64,000 nt of DNA from Lathyrus oleraceus. Its lineage: Eukaryota; Streptophyta; Magnoliopsida; Fabales; Fabaceae. Location: contig NC_066581.1 of NCBI RefSeq assembly GCF_024323335.1, positions 444,317,816 to 444,381,815 of the forward strand, written 5' to 3'. Positions 10,590 through 21,478 of the stretch are shown in pieces. A program made the position numbers and the translations under genes. The notes under the pieces are model-generated. The model did not search any database. It saw only the letters and a list, made by a program, of their open reading frames with translations, and was not told the origin of the DNA. Numbering within the stretch: position 1 is the first letter of the stretch; every line of letters starts with the position of its first letter.

Positions 10590-12280
10590 CTCCCTTTGAT
10601 CGGTCATCTTTATATACCTAGTTTTGGTATCCCGATGCCTTTCTTTTCGGTTGATTTATCCTTTATTAACCCAGTAACCGGTTGTGGATAATCTTCCATG
10701 CGAGTATGTTATCCACGTTCTGACGGTAATGGGTAATATATCTCATGCACTCTTCAGTCGAAGCCTGTTGTGTTTCCCCAGTCGAGTAAGATTCGTTATT
10801 CCTTTGTGGAATCGAATATTCTTTGTTTCTTGGATAATTGCCGGATGCTTGCAATTTATCCCCTGTGAGTTATCTTTCGTTTACCCTGTTGTTGTGGTAT
10901 CGATCGTCTCTCTTTTTGGTTGGCCACCTATTATATACCCTGTAACCGGTATCTCTGGTGTCTCTTCCTTTTCGAGTATATTATTCACGTTCTGACGGTA
11001 ATGAATAATATGTCTCATGCGCTCTTTGGTTGGAGTCCTTTGTTGATCATCCCCGACTGAGTAAGATTCGTATTCTTTGTAGAATCGAATATCCATCCTT
11101 TGATAAGTTTGCGTTTTGCTCTTTTCAGGATGATGAGTGTCTTGGCATATATACCAATTCACGTTTTCGGTAGGTCACCTATTATATACCCAGTAACCGG
11201 TATCTCCGGTGTTTCCTTCCATGCGAGTGTATTATCTACGTTCTGACGGTAATAGATAATATATCTCATGCGAGTATACTATCCACGTTCTGACGGTAAT
11301 GGATATTGTATCTCATGCACTCTTTGGGTTTGGGTCCCCAGCTGAGTAAGATTCGTTTTCCCGTTGCGGATTCGAATGTCCATCCTGTAAGTCGATCTGC
11401 TTTTTCAAGCCCTCCTTTCGGATGATGAGTGTTTTGGCATATATACCAATTCACGCTTTAGTCGGTCACCTATTATATACCCAGTAGCCGGTATCCCTGG
11501 TGTTCCTTCCTGTATGCTCGCTATTATGACCTTGGTCCCCTTGTGGAGTCAGATTTTCCTGAGTTGATGTACCTTTTTAGGTCTTTCTCAGATGTCTGGT
11601 TGATTGATATCTCTCACCCTTGTACCGGTCTTAGATATTCATTCTTCCTGAGTTTGTTACCCTTATACCGGTAACACCTCGTTTCTTTGTTGCTTCCTCA
11701 GGAGAGTCTCTTTGTTAGACTTTATCTAGTGGAGTTTCCTGTTGTGATTTTTACCCTTTTGTCGTATTGGCGTTCCCCAATATATGCAATTTGTTTCCCC
11801 GGCAGGGAGGTTCTTTGTGAATCTTTCCCTAGTCCGAGTCCGGATTTTCATCCGAAGTATCCTTTGTGGATAGTTTGAGTCAGCTTGTGTCTTTCCAATG
11901 GATGTGGCTTCCTTTGGAATTTTCTTCCTTTCCCTGTTTGCGTCCTTCACTCCCCAGTGAGGTCTCTAGTCCAATCGTGTCCTGTTCACGCAGTGTCAGT
12001 TCTTGTTTCCCCTAATTCAGAGTTGTGTTCTGCTCACGCATTCTTTTCTTTTTCTTTTTCCCCATGAGAGTCTCTGTTCCTGGTGAGTGTATTACTCCGA
12101 TGGATCGTCTTTTCTTTGTGGACCCATATCCCCACAGAGTTTTGTGCCTTTTGCATGCATACATTTGCATCATGAGGTCTCTTAGGGACCAAAATTTGTC
12201 TCATTACTGTTATTTAAGCCCATTCTACCGCGTCGAGATGAAGATTTCTAAACTTCAGTTCTCCGGTTAGAATGACCTTA
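10590..12280 (+). other. Element D 3'UTR with hairpin repeats and ACCGGT repeats
   Basis: Noncoding. It contains four copies of a hairpin with the invariant loop CGTTCTGACGGTAA (10709-10736, 10981-11008, 11231-11260, 11280-11305). It also has six CCAGTAACCGGT-like units (near 10675, 10940, 11190, 11485, 11620, 11660) and degenerate TCCCCAG(C/T)NGAGT motifs. ORFs such as 11687-11878 are fragmentary and have no recognisable product. Confidence 0.75.
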
Positions 12281-12292
12281 AATAGGGGCATC
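12281..12292 (+). promoter_or_regulatory. Element D polypurine tract
   Basis: AATAGGGGCATC lies directly before the LTR start TGTAAGACC. The equivalent in B is GAATAGGGGCAGC. It primes plus-strand DNA synthesis. Confidence 0.75.
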
Positions 12293-12685
12293 TGTAAGAC
12301 CCCAATTTTGTCCCTAAGATCCCTCATGGCATCATATCATAACATTGCATTGCCTCAAGGATCATTGGACACTTTGCTTGCTTCCCTGTGGGTGGGTTAT
12401 CTTGTTGAGAGTGATTCTTGATCACCAAGCATGTTTTGCATTTGCATATCATTGCTTTTCTTTTCATCACTAACTAAAAGTACAAAAATATGTCATCTAA
12501 CCCTTGTCTTGCAGATGAAGCAATCAACAGTCAAAGCAGTCAAAGGCAGTCATTGAGCAATAGATGGTGGCCATTCTTGAGAATTTGGACCCCATAATCA
12601 TTATCAAGATTTCATATGAGCTATGATGCCATTTTGAATCAAAATCCCAAGTGGTAGAGGCTTGATTTTCATTAGAACATTGCCA

Positions 12686-12732
12686 GGTCAACTGAAAGCC
12701 TAGAAAGTCAACTGCCAAGTCAACAGTGGATT
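12686..12732 (+). promoter_or_regulatory. GTCAAC (W-box-like) cluster in D LTR
   Basis: Three GTCAAC cores within about 45 bases, about 700 bases upstream of the TATA box. TTGAC is the WRKY-factor core. Similar clusters are in the B and G LTRs. Confidence 0.45.
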
Positions 12733-13423
12733 TGAAAGTGGGAAGTGATTAGAAATACTTCATTCATGTTCAAACAAGTCTCATTTGACATTTCAAACAC
12801 CAACATTGAAGAATTTAAAGTCAGGTCAAAACTTTCCAAAAATAGAAAGTGACCTATAATTCAAATTTGCCAAAAATGGAAAGGTTTTAACCTAACTTCA
12901 ACTTCAAATTAAATCGCCAAGAAAGTTTCAAATTAAATTTTGTTGAACATGAAAGTTGTAGATCTTTCTCTCCCATTTCCAAAAAGTCCAAGATCATCAA
13001 TTTCTCATGTGTGGTTAAGGAGATATGATCAAAACATGGCAAGGTGTACTTGAAGATTCAAATGGTCATAACTTCTCAACCAAAGCTCCAATTCAAGTGG
13101 TTCTTTTTGCTAAATTCTTATTTTAACCTCTATTTTCCAAAACATACATTGCATTTCATCAATTGTCATCACATAATCATTTGCATTTCACTTGATTTTT
13201 GGAGGGAAAAATTAAAGATTAAAATTGGTGCATTATTTGAACATTCTATCATTGCCAATAGCTCCAAAACAGATTTTTGAGTGAAATTAAGTGGAAATTC
13301 ATGCACTATTCACATGCATTTTTCATGCATAAGGTGAAAATCACATTTTGGTACATACACCTCTTTTTGCTAATTCCAATTACCATTTGGCTAAACATGA
13401 TTAGAAGGGTGATTAGCACAGCA

Positions 13424-13430
13424 TATATAA
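13424..13430 (+). promoter_or_regulatory. Element D LTR TATA box
   Basis: TATATAA in the GCATATATAACAGAAACCC context, about 1.13 kb into the LTR. Confidence 0.5.
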
Positions 13431-15999
13431 CAGAAACCCTAACTGTTTTTCACTAACAACAATTTTCAGATCTAGATCTAAACCTCTCAAATTTTCTCTC
13501 AAATTTTTCTTTCAATTTCTTCAAACAACATCCATTTCTCTTGCTTGATTCCTCATCTTGAAGTGTGATTAAGCAAATTTGAAGGAAGAACCAAGAGAAT
13601 CTGTGCATGATTGAAGCATCTTGAAGCTTGGAAGCATTAATGGTGAAATCGAATTCTGGTGGAATCAAGTGTAATTGAACCTCAAGCTTTCATCCAATCA
13701 CCTGTACAAGCATTCTAGAAGACTTTTGGAGCATTGCAAGGCCTGAAACACACGAATTCCAATTCTGCACTTCAAGAGGTCACAAAAATCGATTCTCTTA
13801 ATTCTCAATTATGTTATGATGTTCTTGTAGACCTCTTTGTGCTGATTAAACTGAGCTTTGAATCACAAATTTTCATGCAATATTGAATGAGATATGATAG
13901 ATTAAAGATCTATGACTGAAAGTTGTTTTGCTCGATTTGTTCTTAATATGTGGAATTATGCTTAATCCATGCTTGATTCGTGACCTCCATTGATTATGCA
14001 ACATGTTGATATGATTATTTTTGAAATCTGGGAATTTTGTTCTTGATCATGATGAACTGCTACTGTTCATGTCCTGCGCGCGATGAAGATGATGATGATA
14101 AGTTTTGGCCACGGTTTTGATCTGTTTTTCGCTACACAAATGCGTTGCCTTAGGTTTCTGTTAGGGTTGGCACGTGATTGGTGCATGCTGATTCCATGCA
14201 ACGCTTCCCATTGGCTCAGGCGTGTTGACCTTTGTTGACCTTGCCAGCACATTATTGAAACGACAGTGTTTCATGCTACTGGCGCCACTATTTGAATTGT
14301 GTCCCTACTTCGATTCCCAGCGGAGACAATAATTCAAATGCCATGTTATTTCTCTTATTTCCCTCCATTCATTTCCATATGCTTGCTTCATTCATTTTTT
14401 ATTTTTTTTCATCATCTTTAAAAATTCATATCTAATTGAATAATGATCCAAAAATTATGTGGTTTTTTGCATTGTGTTGCATTTTTTGTATTATTTTTTA
14501 ATTATTTTTCCATAAATTGTGCTTGGCTGGATTTCATTTTGTGCTAGGGCATTTGAACATGTATCCATTTTGTACCTTGCCTTGCTATATCATTTGTGAA
14601 ATGCTGGTTGTTAATCCAATGAATCTGAAAATTTGCATGATGAAACTAGACACTTTGCTTGACATTTTGGTGTTGATTTGGTATTTTTGCCATTTATCAT
14701 TTCTGTTTTATGATCATGAGAAGTTGGTGTGACAATTTGTGTCACACCTTTTGATGTTCCACTTATGTGATGAATTTGCCATGCCAAATGATCCCCAATT
14801 ATCCTGATTTTTTGTGTGATGCATATTATGGATGTTGTGAATATGCATGAATTTTCTTGGAATTATTTGAATTCTTTCTGATTTGATTGAGATTTTTCAT
14901 TCTGGTTGATCACATTTGAGCTTTAAAACTGCTTTGAACTTCAATTGATCATGAAATGCTTTTGGTATATGATATTGATGTAAGACCTTTTGGATTGTTT
15001 CAAGATGTGTTTGAAGTTGATTCATGTTAATTTTCAGCTTCTGTTTTGAATTTTTTCTCCATCTTTGACCCTAGGCTTTGACCTAGTGGTTTGCCTCTCA
15101 TGTTTGAGCTTTGATTTCAGGTTGAACATCCAAGTTACTTGGTTAAGGATGCTTCATCATTTGAGCATTGATGTTTGCCTTTGATTACTAATCTTTGTGT
15201 GTTTTGTAGGTTGATGTTAACTCATTTGAGTTTGACTTTTGGCTTGCACATTGTGAACCTTGTCTGTTTGTCTGATATTAACTGTTGGTTGTTTGTCTGT
15301 ATAGTTGTACTGATTTGTTTGATGTTTCCACAGGTACATAAGTTTCTTTAAGTTCACTTTGAACTTGTTTTTGCTTGGTTGCTTAACCACTTAGGTATAA
15401 CCTCTCTTCTTCATGTAGTCTGGAAGACCTGTCCTGTTATGTGGGCAGGCACCTGTCTGAAGTCCTCCTTAAGAGGCAATGCTTGTGGTTGTTTACTCTT
15501 TGTGCCAAGCAGGAAAAGTCCTCCTATGAGGCAATTGGCAGATAAAAGAGATGTGTAGTCCATCTCCTGCTACTCAGTGTGTCATCCACTTTGCTCACAT
15601 AACATGTTAATGCATTGTGGATATTAACCCAAGATCTTATAGAGTCAAATCATTTGTGGAGAAGAGTTCCTACTTTCTGAACTCCCACACCTTCCATTGA
15701 TCAAAGCTCTCCCTGACCAGGGATAAGAGCTATGAGGCACACCTCTCATCTCCATTTCATCTGCTTCACCCTAACTCTCAATGTTAGGGTTAAGAGCTCA
15801 CAATACCCCATTCCAGTTGACTGTAAAGTCTAACCTTGCTTGAGCCTAATTGATTGTATCTAGTGTGTGCTAACTGACTTGATTGTCTGCCTACTTGATT
15901 CATCTTTGCATATTTGCTTGAGTGTGCCTTTGTGAATTTATCATCATCATTTGTATATCATTTCATAAGCTTTGCTTTATAGCATTTTTGCTTTGTCTA

Positions 16000-16350
16000 T
16001 GGAGGAGACAAGCATAAGTCCATTACTTGGCAGCTGTTCCTATGATATGGTGGAAGACTAGTATAAGTCCATTGATTGGCATCTGGCATCCTTGTTATTT
16101 TGTTTTGTGAGACTAGTATAAGTCCATTGATTGGCATCTGGTATCATTGCTTTGTTTTAGGAGATTGGTGATCCATTGATTGGTATCCGGTATCCATGTT
16201 TGTTTGTGAGATTAGTGTAAGTCCATTGATTGGCATCTGGTATCATTATTTGTTTTAGGAGATTGGTGTAAATCCATTGATTGGTATCCGGTATCCATGT
16301 TTGTTTTAGGAGATTGGTATAAGTCCATTGATTGGCATCCGGTATCCATT
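16000..16350 (+). repeat. Tandem repeat in D LTR, about 50 bp x 7
   Basis: The core AAGTCCATTGATTGGCATC(T/C)GGTATC recurs at 16071, 16126, 16175, 16225, 16276 and 16327, with a degraded first unit at 16022. The spacing is 49-55 bases. A related array of three units is in the B LTR at 30476-30625. Confidence 0.85.
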
Positions 16351-17367
16351 TTTTTGTTTGCTTATTTGCATTGTTGCCTTACTCCAAAGGAATCACTTGA
16401 ATCATCTACATATGATTTCAAGAGGTGAACATCTAAGAAGTTTTACTTCCTCACCCTCCCACCTTTTGTTCTTTAAACCTCCATGTGCATGCTAATCCAA
16501 ACTTGAAAACTATTGTGCAAACATTTTCATCTCTTTTCAAATTAGAAACCTAGGCTTTAGGCCTTTGATTTTTTCAAAACTTCATTTCATAATACTTATT
16601 TGAATTGAATTCTAATCATACTTTGACCCTCTTTTGTGAATAAATTCTAATTGGTTAATCTAACTCATTCAATTGTTTTGTGGCTTTGTCCATTCTTGAT
16701 AAGTTTTCATACATTAGCCATAGGTTTGATTTATCCTAGTTGGTTGATGTTAATCTCACCTTCTGTCCTTAGTGATTGAATTGTAAGACTTCCTTGCTTA
16801 TTATAGGGTTAACCCCTCACTAGCAAGTTAAAGCTTTTCTCACATGGTGGACTTGTTGTTTGTATAAGGTTGAGCTTTCTCCCGTGGATAACGAAAGACC
16901 TTAGGGATTTTGTTTTAAAATGAACCCACTCATATTTTTGGAAATTTTTTAGCCGAACTACGGCGTTTTGATCCTTTACCTTCCATGGAAAGGTACGTAG
17001 GCAACGGATTCATCCGTTCAAACACAAAAATAATAAAAATTGTATATTCTTTTCTCATCCCTTCAATTCATGTTTGCACAATAAATATTTCATAAACAAA
17101 TAACATTTCATACAACAAGTTGTGAAAAGGGCTCCCTAGGAGTACCTAGGACGTTTTGGGTGCCTAACACCTTCCCATTGCGTAATTAACCCCTTACCCA
17201 GATCTCTGATCTTTTCATTAGTTTTCTATGTGTAAAACTTCTTAGGCTTTTGTTTCGCTTTTTAACCATTCCTTTGGATAAATAAAAGTGCGGTGGCGAC
17301 TTGATTCTTTGTATGCTTTGCTTTTGATTTAGTCAATAAATCATAAAGTGACGAATACACCGCTACA

Positions 17368-17684
17368 CATCCTGCTGAGTCCCCTTCCTCCATCTTCTTT
17401 CACTTGTTTATTATTCCAGTGTGTGTGCATTCTTTGAGCAGTTATTCAACAACCTTTTTCTATTCTTTTGAGCGTGGATCCCGTCGAGTACGACGGATGT
17501 GAGGGGTGCTAATACCTTCCCCTTGCGTAACCGACTCTCGTACCTTGTAATCTCTGGTCGTAAGACCATTCCTTTCCCCTTTCTTAGGTTAGTCCTGCGC
17601 TCCCTTTCTGTCATAGGATAAATAGCGTCGGTGGCGGCTCTGTAAACATGTTTTTTTCCGCCGGTTGTTTTTCGCGTTGCGAGA
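17368..17684 (+). repeat. Element B 5' LTR, 3'-terminal remnant
   Basis: 317 bases matching 30830-31146 of the 3' LTR, with nine differences, eight of them transitions. The last base pair is GA instead of CA. The rest of the LTR is separated by the insertion of D. Confidence 0.93.
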
Positions 17685-17686
17685 GC

Positions 17687-17705
17687 TGGCGACTCTGCTG
17701 GGGAC
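17687..17705 (+). promoter_or_regulatory. Element B primer-binding site
   Basis: TGGCGACTCTGCTGGGGAC, two bases after the LTR, identical to the PBS of element A on the other strand. tRNA-Arg type, as published for Ogre. Confidence 0.88.
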
Positions 17706-18869
17706 ATAAAGTTGACCTCTTGCTGGTCCATTTTCCCTAAGCGAATCAATCCTAGCGCTCTCTAGGATAGTTTTAGTTGCTTTTAGTGCTCTATTTATGG
17801 TATTTATGATTATTATACTGTGACTGTATATATTTGCATATATGTTTGCATGCATCATATTATTACTGTGCTGGATTTTGGACAGGTCTGGTTCCTCTGA
17901 TTTGGGGTGGGTGTTTTGAGTAGGGCTAAAACCCAGGCCCGAGTATACACCTAGGATTAATGTGGTCTCATGTTGCCTCTCATGTTAGGTCAACATGTTT
18001 TTGGCGACGTGACATACCACAGCCGGACGAGGTTCTTTTGAGAGAGTCCTTCCGGGTGGAGTTATTCCACTTTGGTTGGGTTACCTCTTTTGAGCTGTTG
18101 ACTTCGGTGACCGTTCTTTCCCGGATCTTTGGTTCAGATGATCTTATGAGAGCTGCAACGGCACACCCGAAAGGACAAACCCGTTGAGTATCTTGTCCGG
18201 TTGTCGAGACCATTATCCGCCTTAGGATGACCTTATTAGAATTCACCTGTGAGGGGAGGGTTGATTTCTACAGTACATGTTCTGATGGTGACTCTTTGAT
18301 GGTGACTTTGGTTCAGTCGGATTTATGGATATTTATTTCTGAGACGCCGGAGTTCTGTCCGTGGTATTTATCAGCGGGTTCCGTTTATTTCGGATCCCCG
18401 GGTTAAGTTTGAAGTTATTTGTTCAGAGGTTCATGTTGTTATCAGATCAGTGGTTTTCCAGTGATGATGGTGGTGTATCCCTCCGTTCCGTTTACTTCGG
18501 AACCCCGAGTCGGATTTATGGTTACTCAGGCCCTCAAATGGGTGTGATCAGTTCAGAGACCGGAATCCAATACAGTTGATGTTCAGACGACTTGGAGGAT
18601 GGCACTGTGACTTGCATTCATGCATCTGCATCATTCACATTTTGCATTCATCCGCATCTAACTCATGTCTATCCATACTCAGGGTACATTCTCGATTGAG
18701 ATTCTGGTTGAGAGACATCCTGATGTCAAAATGTTATTGTCAAATTATTATCCGTCTTGATGAAGACAAAATCAAAGGACAGAATGTTCCTCATACGGAT
18801 AGACATTGCATTCATGCGTGAGTCATAATAACCTGTCTTCTATTTTGCAGGTGTCAGTTTCTAACATGT
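17706..18869 (+). other. Element B leader, no ORF1
   Basis: About 1.16 kb between the PBS and gag. In A and C a coiled-coil ORF1 occupies this interval; here I find no trace of it in any frame. Several GTTCCGTTTA(T/C)TTCGGA-type repeats occur at 18380-18520. Otherwise nothing is recognisable. Confidence 0.7.
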
Positions 18870-19792
18870 TTGATTGACTCAGGAATCATTGCTCGCGCAC
18901 GTAGAATCATTCCCTTGCACGTAGCTCGTCCGCACAGATACCCTACCAGGCGTAACAAATCCAAACTGATGGATCCATCCAACACTGACATTCTCGAGCT
19001 GAAAGAGAAGATGAGTGAGTTGGTCAATGCCATGCAAGGGTTCGACTTGGGGCAGAAAGCAATCGCCGGGAAGGTGGAGAGGATTGAAAGCTGGTTGAGA
19101 ATGGGGAAAATACGGGGAAATGCTCCGTCGTCTGGAGTAAAGAAGCCCTTTGGCAATGGTCAGCACAAGAAGGAGGGTGACACGAGTGCTGTGTATGCCC
19201 AAAGGGGACATGGTAGGGATCGTTACTACCAGCATACTGCTGCGGTAACAATTCCTGTTGGTGATCAATCCGTACAACAGCAACAGCAGTCACCTCAACA
19301 GAGAACACAGAGAGTTGGGTACCAAGTGAGAGGAAGGATGGCAGATTGTCAGTTTGATAAGCCACCCATGACGTATGCTCTTCTGTTGAAGAAGTTGAAG
19401 GATCTCGGGATGGTACAGTTGAGGACGTTAGCTCCATTGAGACCGGATCAGAGGCCTGCCAACTATGATGAGAACGCCAAGTGCGAATTTCATTCTGGTG
19501 CCTCTGGACATAACATTGAGGGTTGTAAAGCCTTCAAGCATGTGGTCCAGGATCTGGTAGACTCCAAGGCCATTAATTTCTCCCCATCACCGAATGTTAA
19601 TGTTAATCCCATGCCGGCGCATGGTCAGGTGGGGGTGAATGCAATTGCTGAGGATTCAGATCACATCTGTGCGGTGGGTGAAGAGATCGACAGTGACTGC
19701 GAGCTCGACTCGTGGATAAAACCGTGCGTACCAGGGATGGAGATCCAGAACTGGAAGGCCGAAAAGATCATCACTGTCACTCTATGTGAAGA
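18870..19792 (+). CDS. Element B shortened gag (no capsid core, no protease)
   Basis: One open frame to the intron donor. The first 33 codons carry the HRYPTRRN motif; the ATG at 18969 (MDPSNTDILELKEKMSE) is the usual Gag-like start. Residues 34-70 are a helical N-terminus. The frame then jumps at about ERIESWLRMGKIRG straight to SSGVKKPFGNG, which in A lies after the capsid core. It continues through a Q-rich region, PPMTYALLLKKL and the C-x2-H-x5-H-x4-C knuckle (CEFHSGASGHNIEGC). A second jump occurs at NAIAED/SDHICAV, which removes the Cys cluster and the whole DTGSS protease and leaves only the terminal EKIITVTLCEE. Both deletions keep the frame. Confidence 0.88.
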
Positions 19793-20067
19793 GTAATATT
19801 TCTATTTTTTAATTTTGTCTGCATGAAAGCCATACGTTTTGCCCGAAACATAATGGTCCACTGTAAGGGCCACCTCATGTGTTTCAGTTTGCATTGATTG
19901 CATCATTAATAAATGGATGTTTTTCACGTTAAAAGCGGTGTTCCCTGTTTTTCATTTATTTTTGCAGTTTAATAAAATAAATAAAAATGGGAATGGTTTG
20001 TTTTCATTTTCCTGTTAATTTGCTTCGCTCCGACTCTAAAGCAGTGCATGAATCAACATTCATGCAG
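19793..20067 (+). other. Element B intron (275 nt) between gag and RT
   Basis: Donor GA|GTAATA and acceptor CATGCAG|A. Splicing gives GAA-GA plus A-TGC-GAT, so LCEE reads on into CDHSPDLIDN in the RT frame. The TAA that ends the unspliced gag is part of the donor. Confidence 0.82.
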
Positions 20068-21475
20068 ATGCGATCATTCTCCGGATCTCATTGATAACAA
20101 TCCTGTTACACCCTCATATGACTTCGACATTCCGATCTATCATGCCGAAGAAGAAGGCGAAGAAGATTGTGAACTGCCAGAGGAATTAGCCAGGTTGTTG
20201 AAACAAGAGGAGAAGGTGATTCAGCCGCATGAGGAGCAAGTCGAGATTGTGAATCTGGGTACCGAGGAGGTCAGAAAGGAAGTGAAAGTCGGGGCCACTT
20301 TGGAGGTGAATGTCAAGAGCAGAATGGTAGCCTTGTTGAAAGAGTATGTTGATATCTTCGCCTGGTCTTATCAAGATATGCCAGGGTTGGATACCGATAT
20401 CGTTGTGCACAAGTTACCATTGAGAGCAGATTGTCCTCCAGTGAAGCAGAAGTTGCGCAGAACTCGACCTGAGATGGCCATGAAAATCAAAGAGGAAGTA
20501 CAGAAGAAATTGGATGCTGGTTTCCTCGCTGTCACCAATTATCCGCCTTGGGTCGCGAATATTGTGTCGGTCCCGAAGAAGGATGGAAAGGTGAGGATGT
20601 GTGTGGACTACCGGGATTTGAACAGAGCTAGTCCGAAAGATGATTTCCCATTACCTCACATCAATGTGTTGGTAGATAATACAGCTCAATTCTTGGTGTT
20701 TTCCTTCATGGATGGCTTTTCTGGCTATAATCAAATCAAAATGTCGCCAGATGATATGGAGAAAACAACGTTCATTACACCGTGGGGCACTTTTTGCTAT
20801 AAGGTGATGCCATTCGGTCTCAAGAACGCCGGTGCCACGTATCAAAGAGCTATGGTGACTTTGTTTCATGATATGATTCATCATGAAATTGAATGCTATG
20901 TTGATGACATGATAGCAAAGTCCCAAACAGAAGAGGGGCATCTGGTAGACTTGGCCAAGCTGTTTGACCGGTTGAGACAGTTCAGACTGAGGTTGAATCC
21001 GAATAAGTGCACTTTCGGAGTGCGGTCCGGTAAGTTGTTGGGGTTTATTGTGAGTGAAAAAGGAATCGAGGTTGATCCTGCTAAAGTAAAAGCAATACAA
21101 GAAATGCCTGAGCCGAGAACAGAAAAGGAGGTTCGTGGTTTCTTAGGTAGATTGAACTACATTTCACGGTTCATATCTCACCTAACAGCCACGTGTGAAC
21201 CCATATTCAAGTTGTTGAGAAAAGATCAAACGGTCAGGTGGAACAATGATTGCCAAGCGGCATTTGAAAAGATAAAAGAATATTTGCAGGAGCCTCCGAT
21301 TCTGATGCCTCCTGTGGAGGGACGACCGTTAATTCTGTACTTGACGGTCCTCGAGGGGTCTATGGGGTGTGTATTGGGGCAGCATGACGAGTCTGATCGA
21401 AAAGAGCATGCAATTTACTACCTTAGAAAAAAGTTTACCGGCTATGAAACAAGATATTCACTGCTCAAGAAAACT
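20068..21475 (+). CDS. Element B pol: reverse transcriptase and first RNase H
   Basis: Ty3/gypsy RT, about 85 percent like A by eye. Motifs: YVDIFAWSYQDMPGLDTDIV, PPWVANIVSVPKKDGK, VDYRDLNRASPKDDFPLPHI, FMDGFSGYNQIKM, PFGLKNAGATYQRAM, catalytic YVDD at 20897-20908, KLLGFIVSEKGIEVDPAK and the RNase H segment with LEGSMGCVLGQHDESDR, ending at YSLLKKT. It is stopped by TGA at 21476-21478, at the same codon as in element A. The frame before the acceptor at 20068 is intron. It is preceded by the acidic EEDCELPEELARLLKQEE region. Confidence 0.92.
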
Positions 21476-21478
21476 TGA

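Larger units (their letters stand above)
10590..17367 (+). mobile_element. Element D: Ogre-type element, 3'UTR tail and 3' LTR
   Basis: A plus-strand element of the same family as C, interrupted on its left by insertion of A; its body lies beyond A. The 3'UTR fragment (10590-12292) closely matches 63414-64000 of C, and the polypurine tract and LTR follow without a break. D is itself inserted in the 5' LTR of B: the bases after it (CATCC) pick up at exactly the position found uninterrupted in B's 3' LTR at 30830. Confidence 0.85.
12293..17367 (+). repeat. Element D 3' LTR (5075 bp)
   Basis: Starts TGTAAGACCCCAATTTTG and ends CACCGCTACA. It has GTCAAC repeats near 12690-12732, a TATA box at 13424, seven tandem units of about 50 bp at 16000-16350, a CCGAACTACG...GGTACGTAGGCA module at 16950-16996, and GTGCGGTGGCGAC near 17289. 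It is homologous to the LTRs of C, E and F. Short ORFs inside it look random. Confidence 0.9.

Noticed and set aside
12293..17367. Solo LTR
   Set aside because: A polypurine tract and 3'UTR homologous to element C lie directly upstream, so it is the 3' LTR of a larger element.
20651..21100. A 149-aa minus-strand ORF over B RT
   Set aside because: Shadow of the RT frame. A similar antisense ORF occurs over A's RT for the same codon-usage reason.
21476..21478. Selenocysteine or Cys recoding of TGA
   Set aside because: Land plants lack selenocysteine insertion and there is no evidence for Cys decoding of TGA; only readthrough or inherited damage is kept as a hypothesis.
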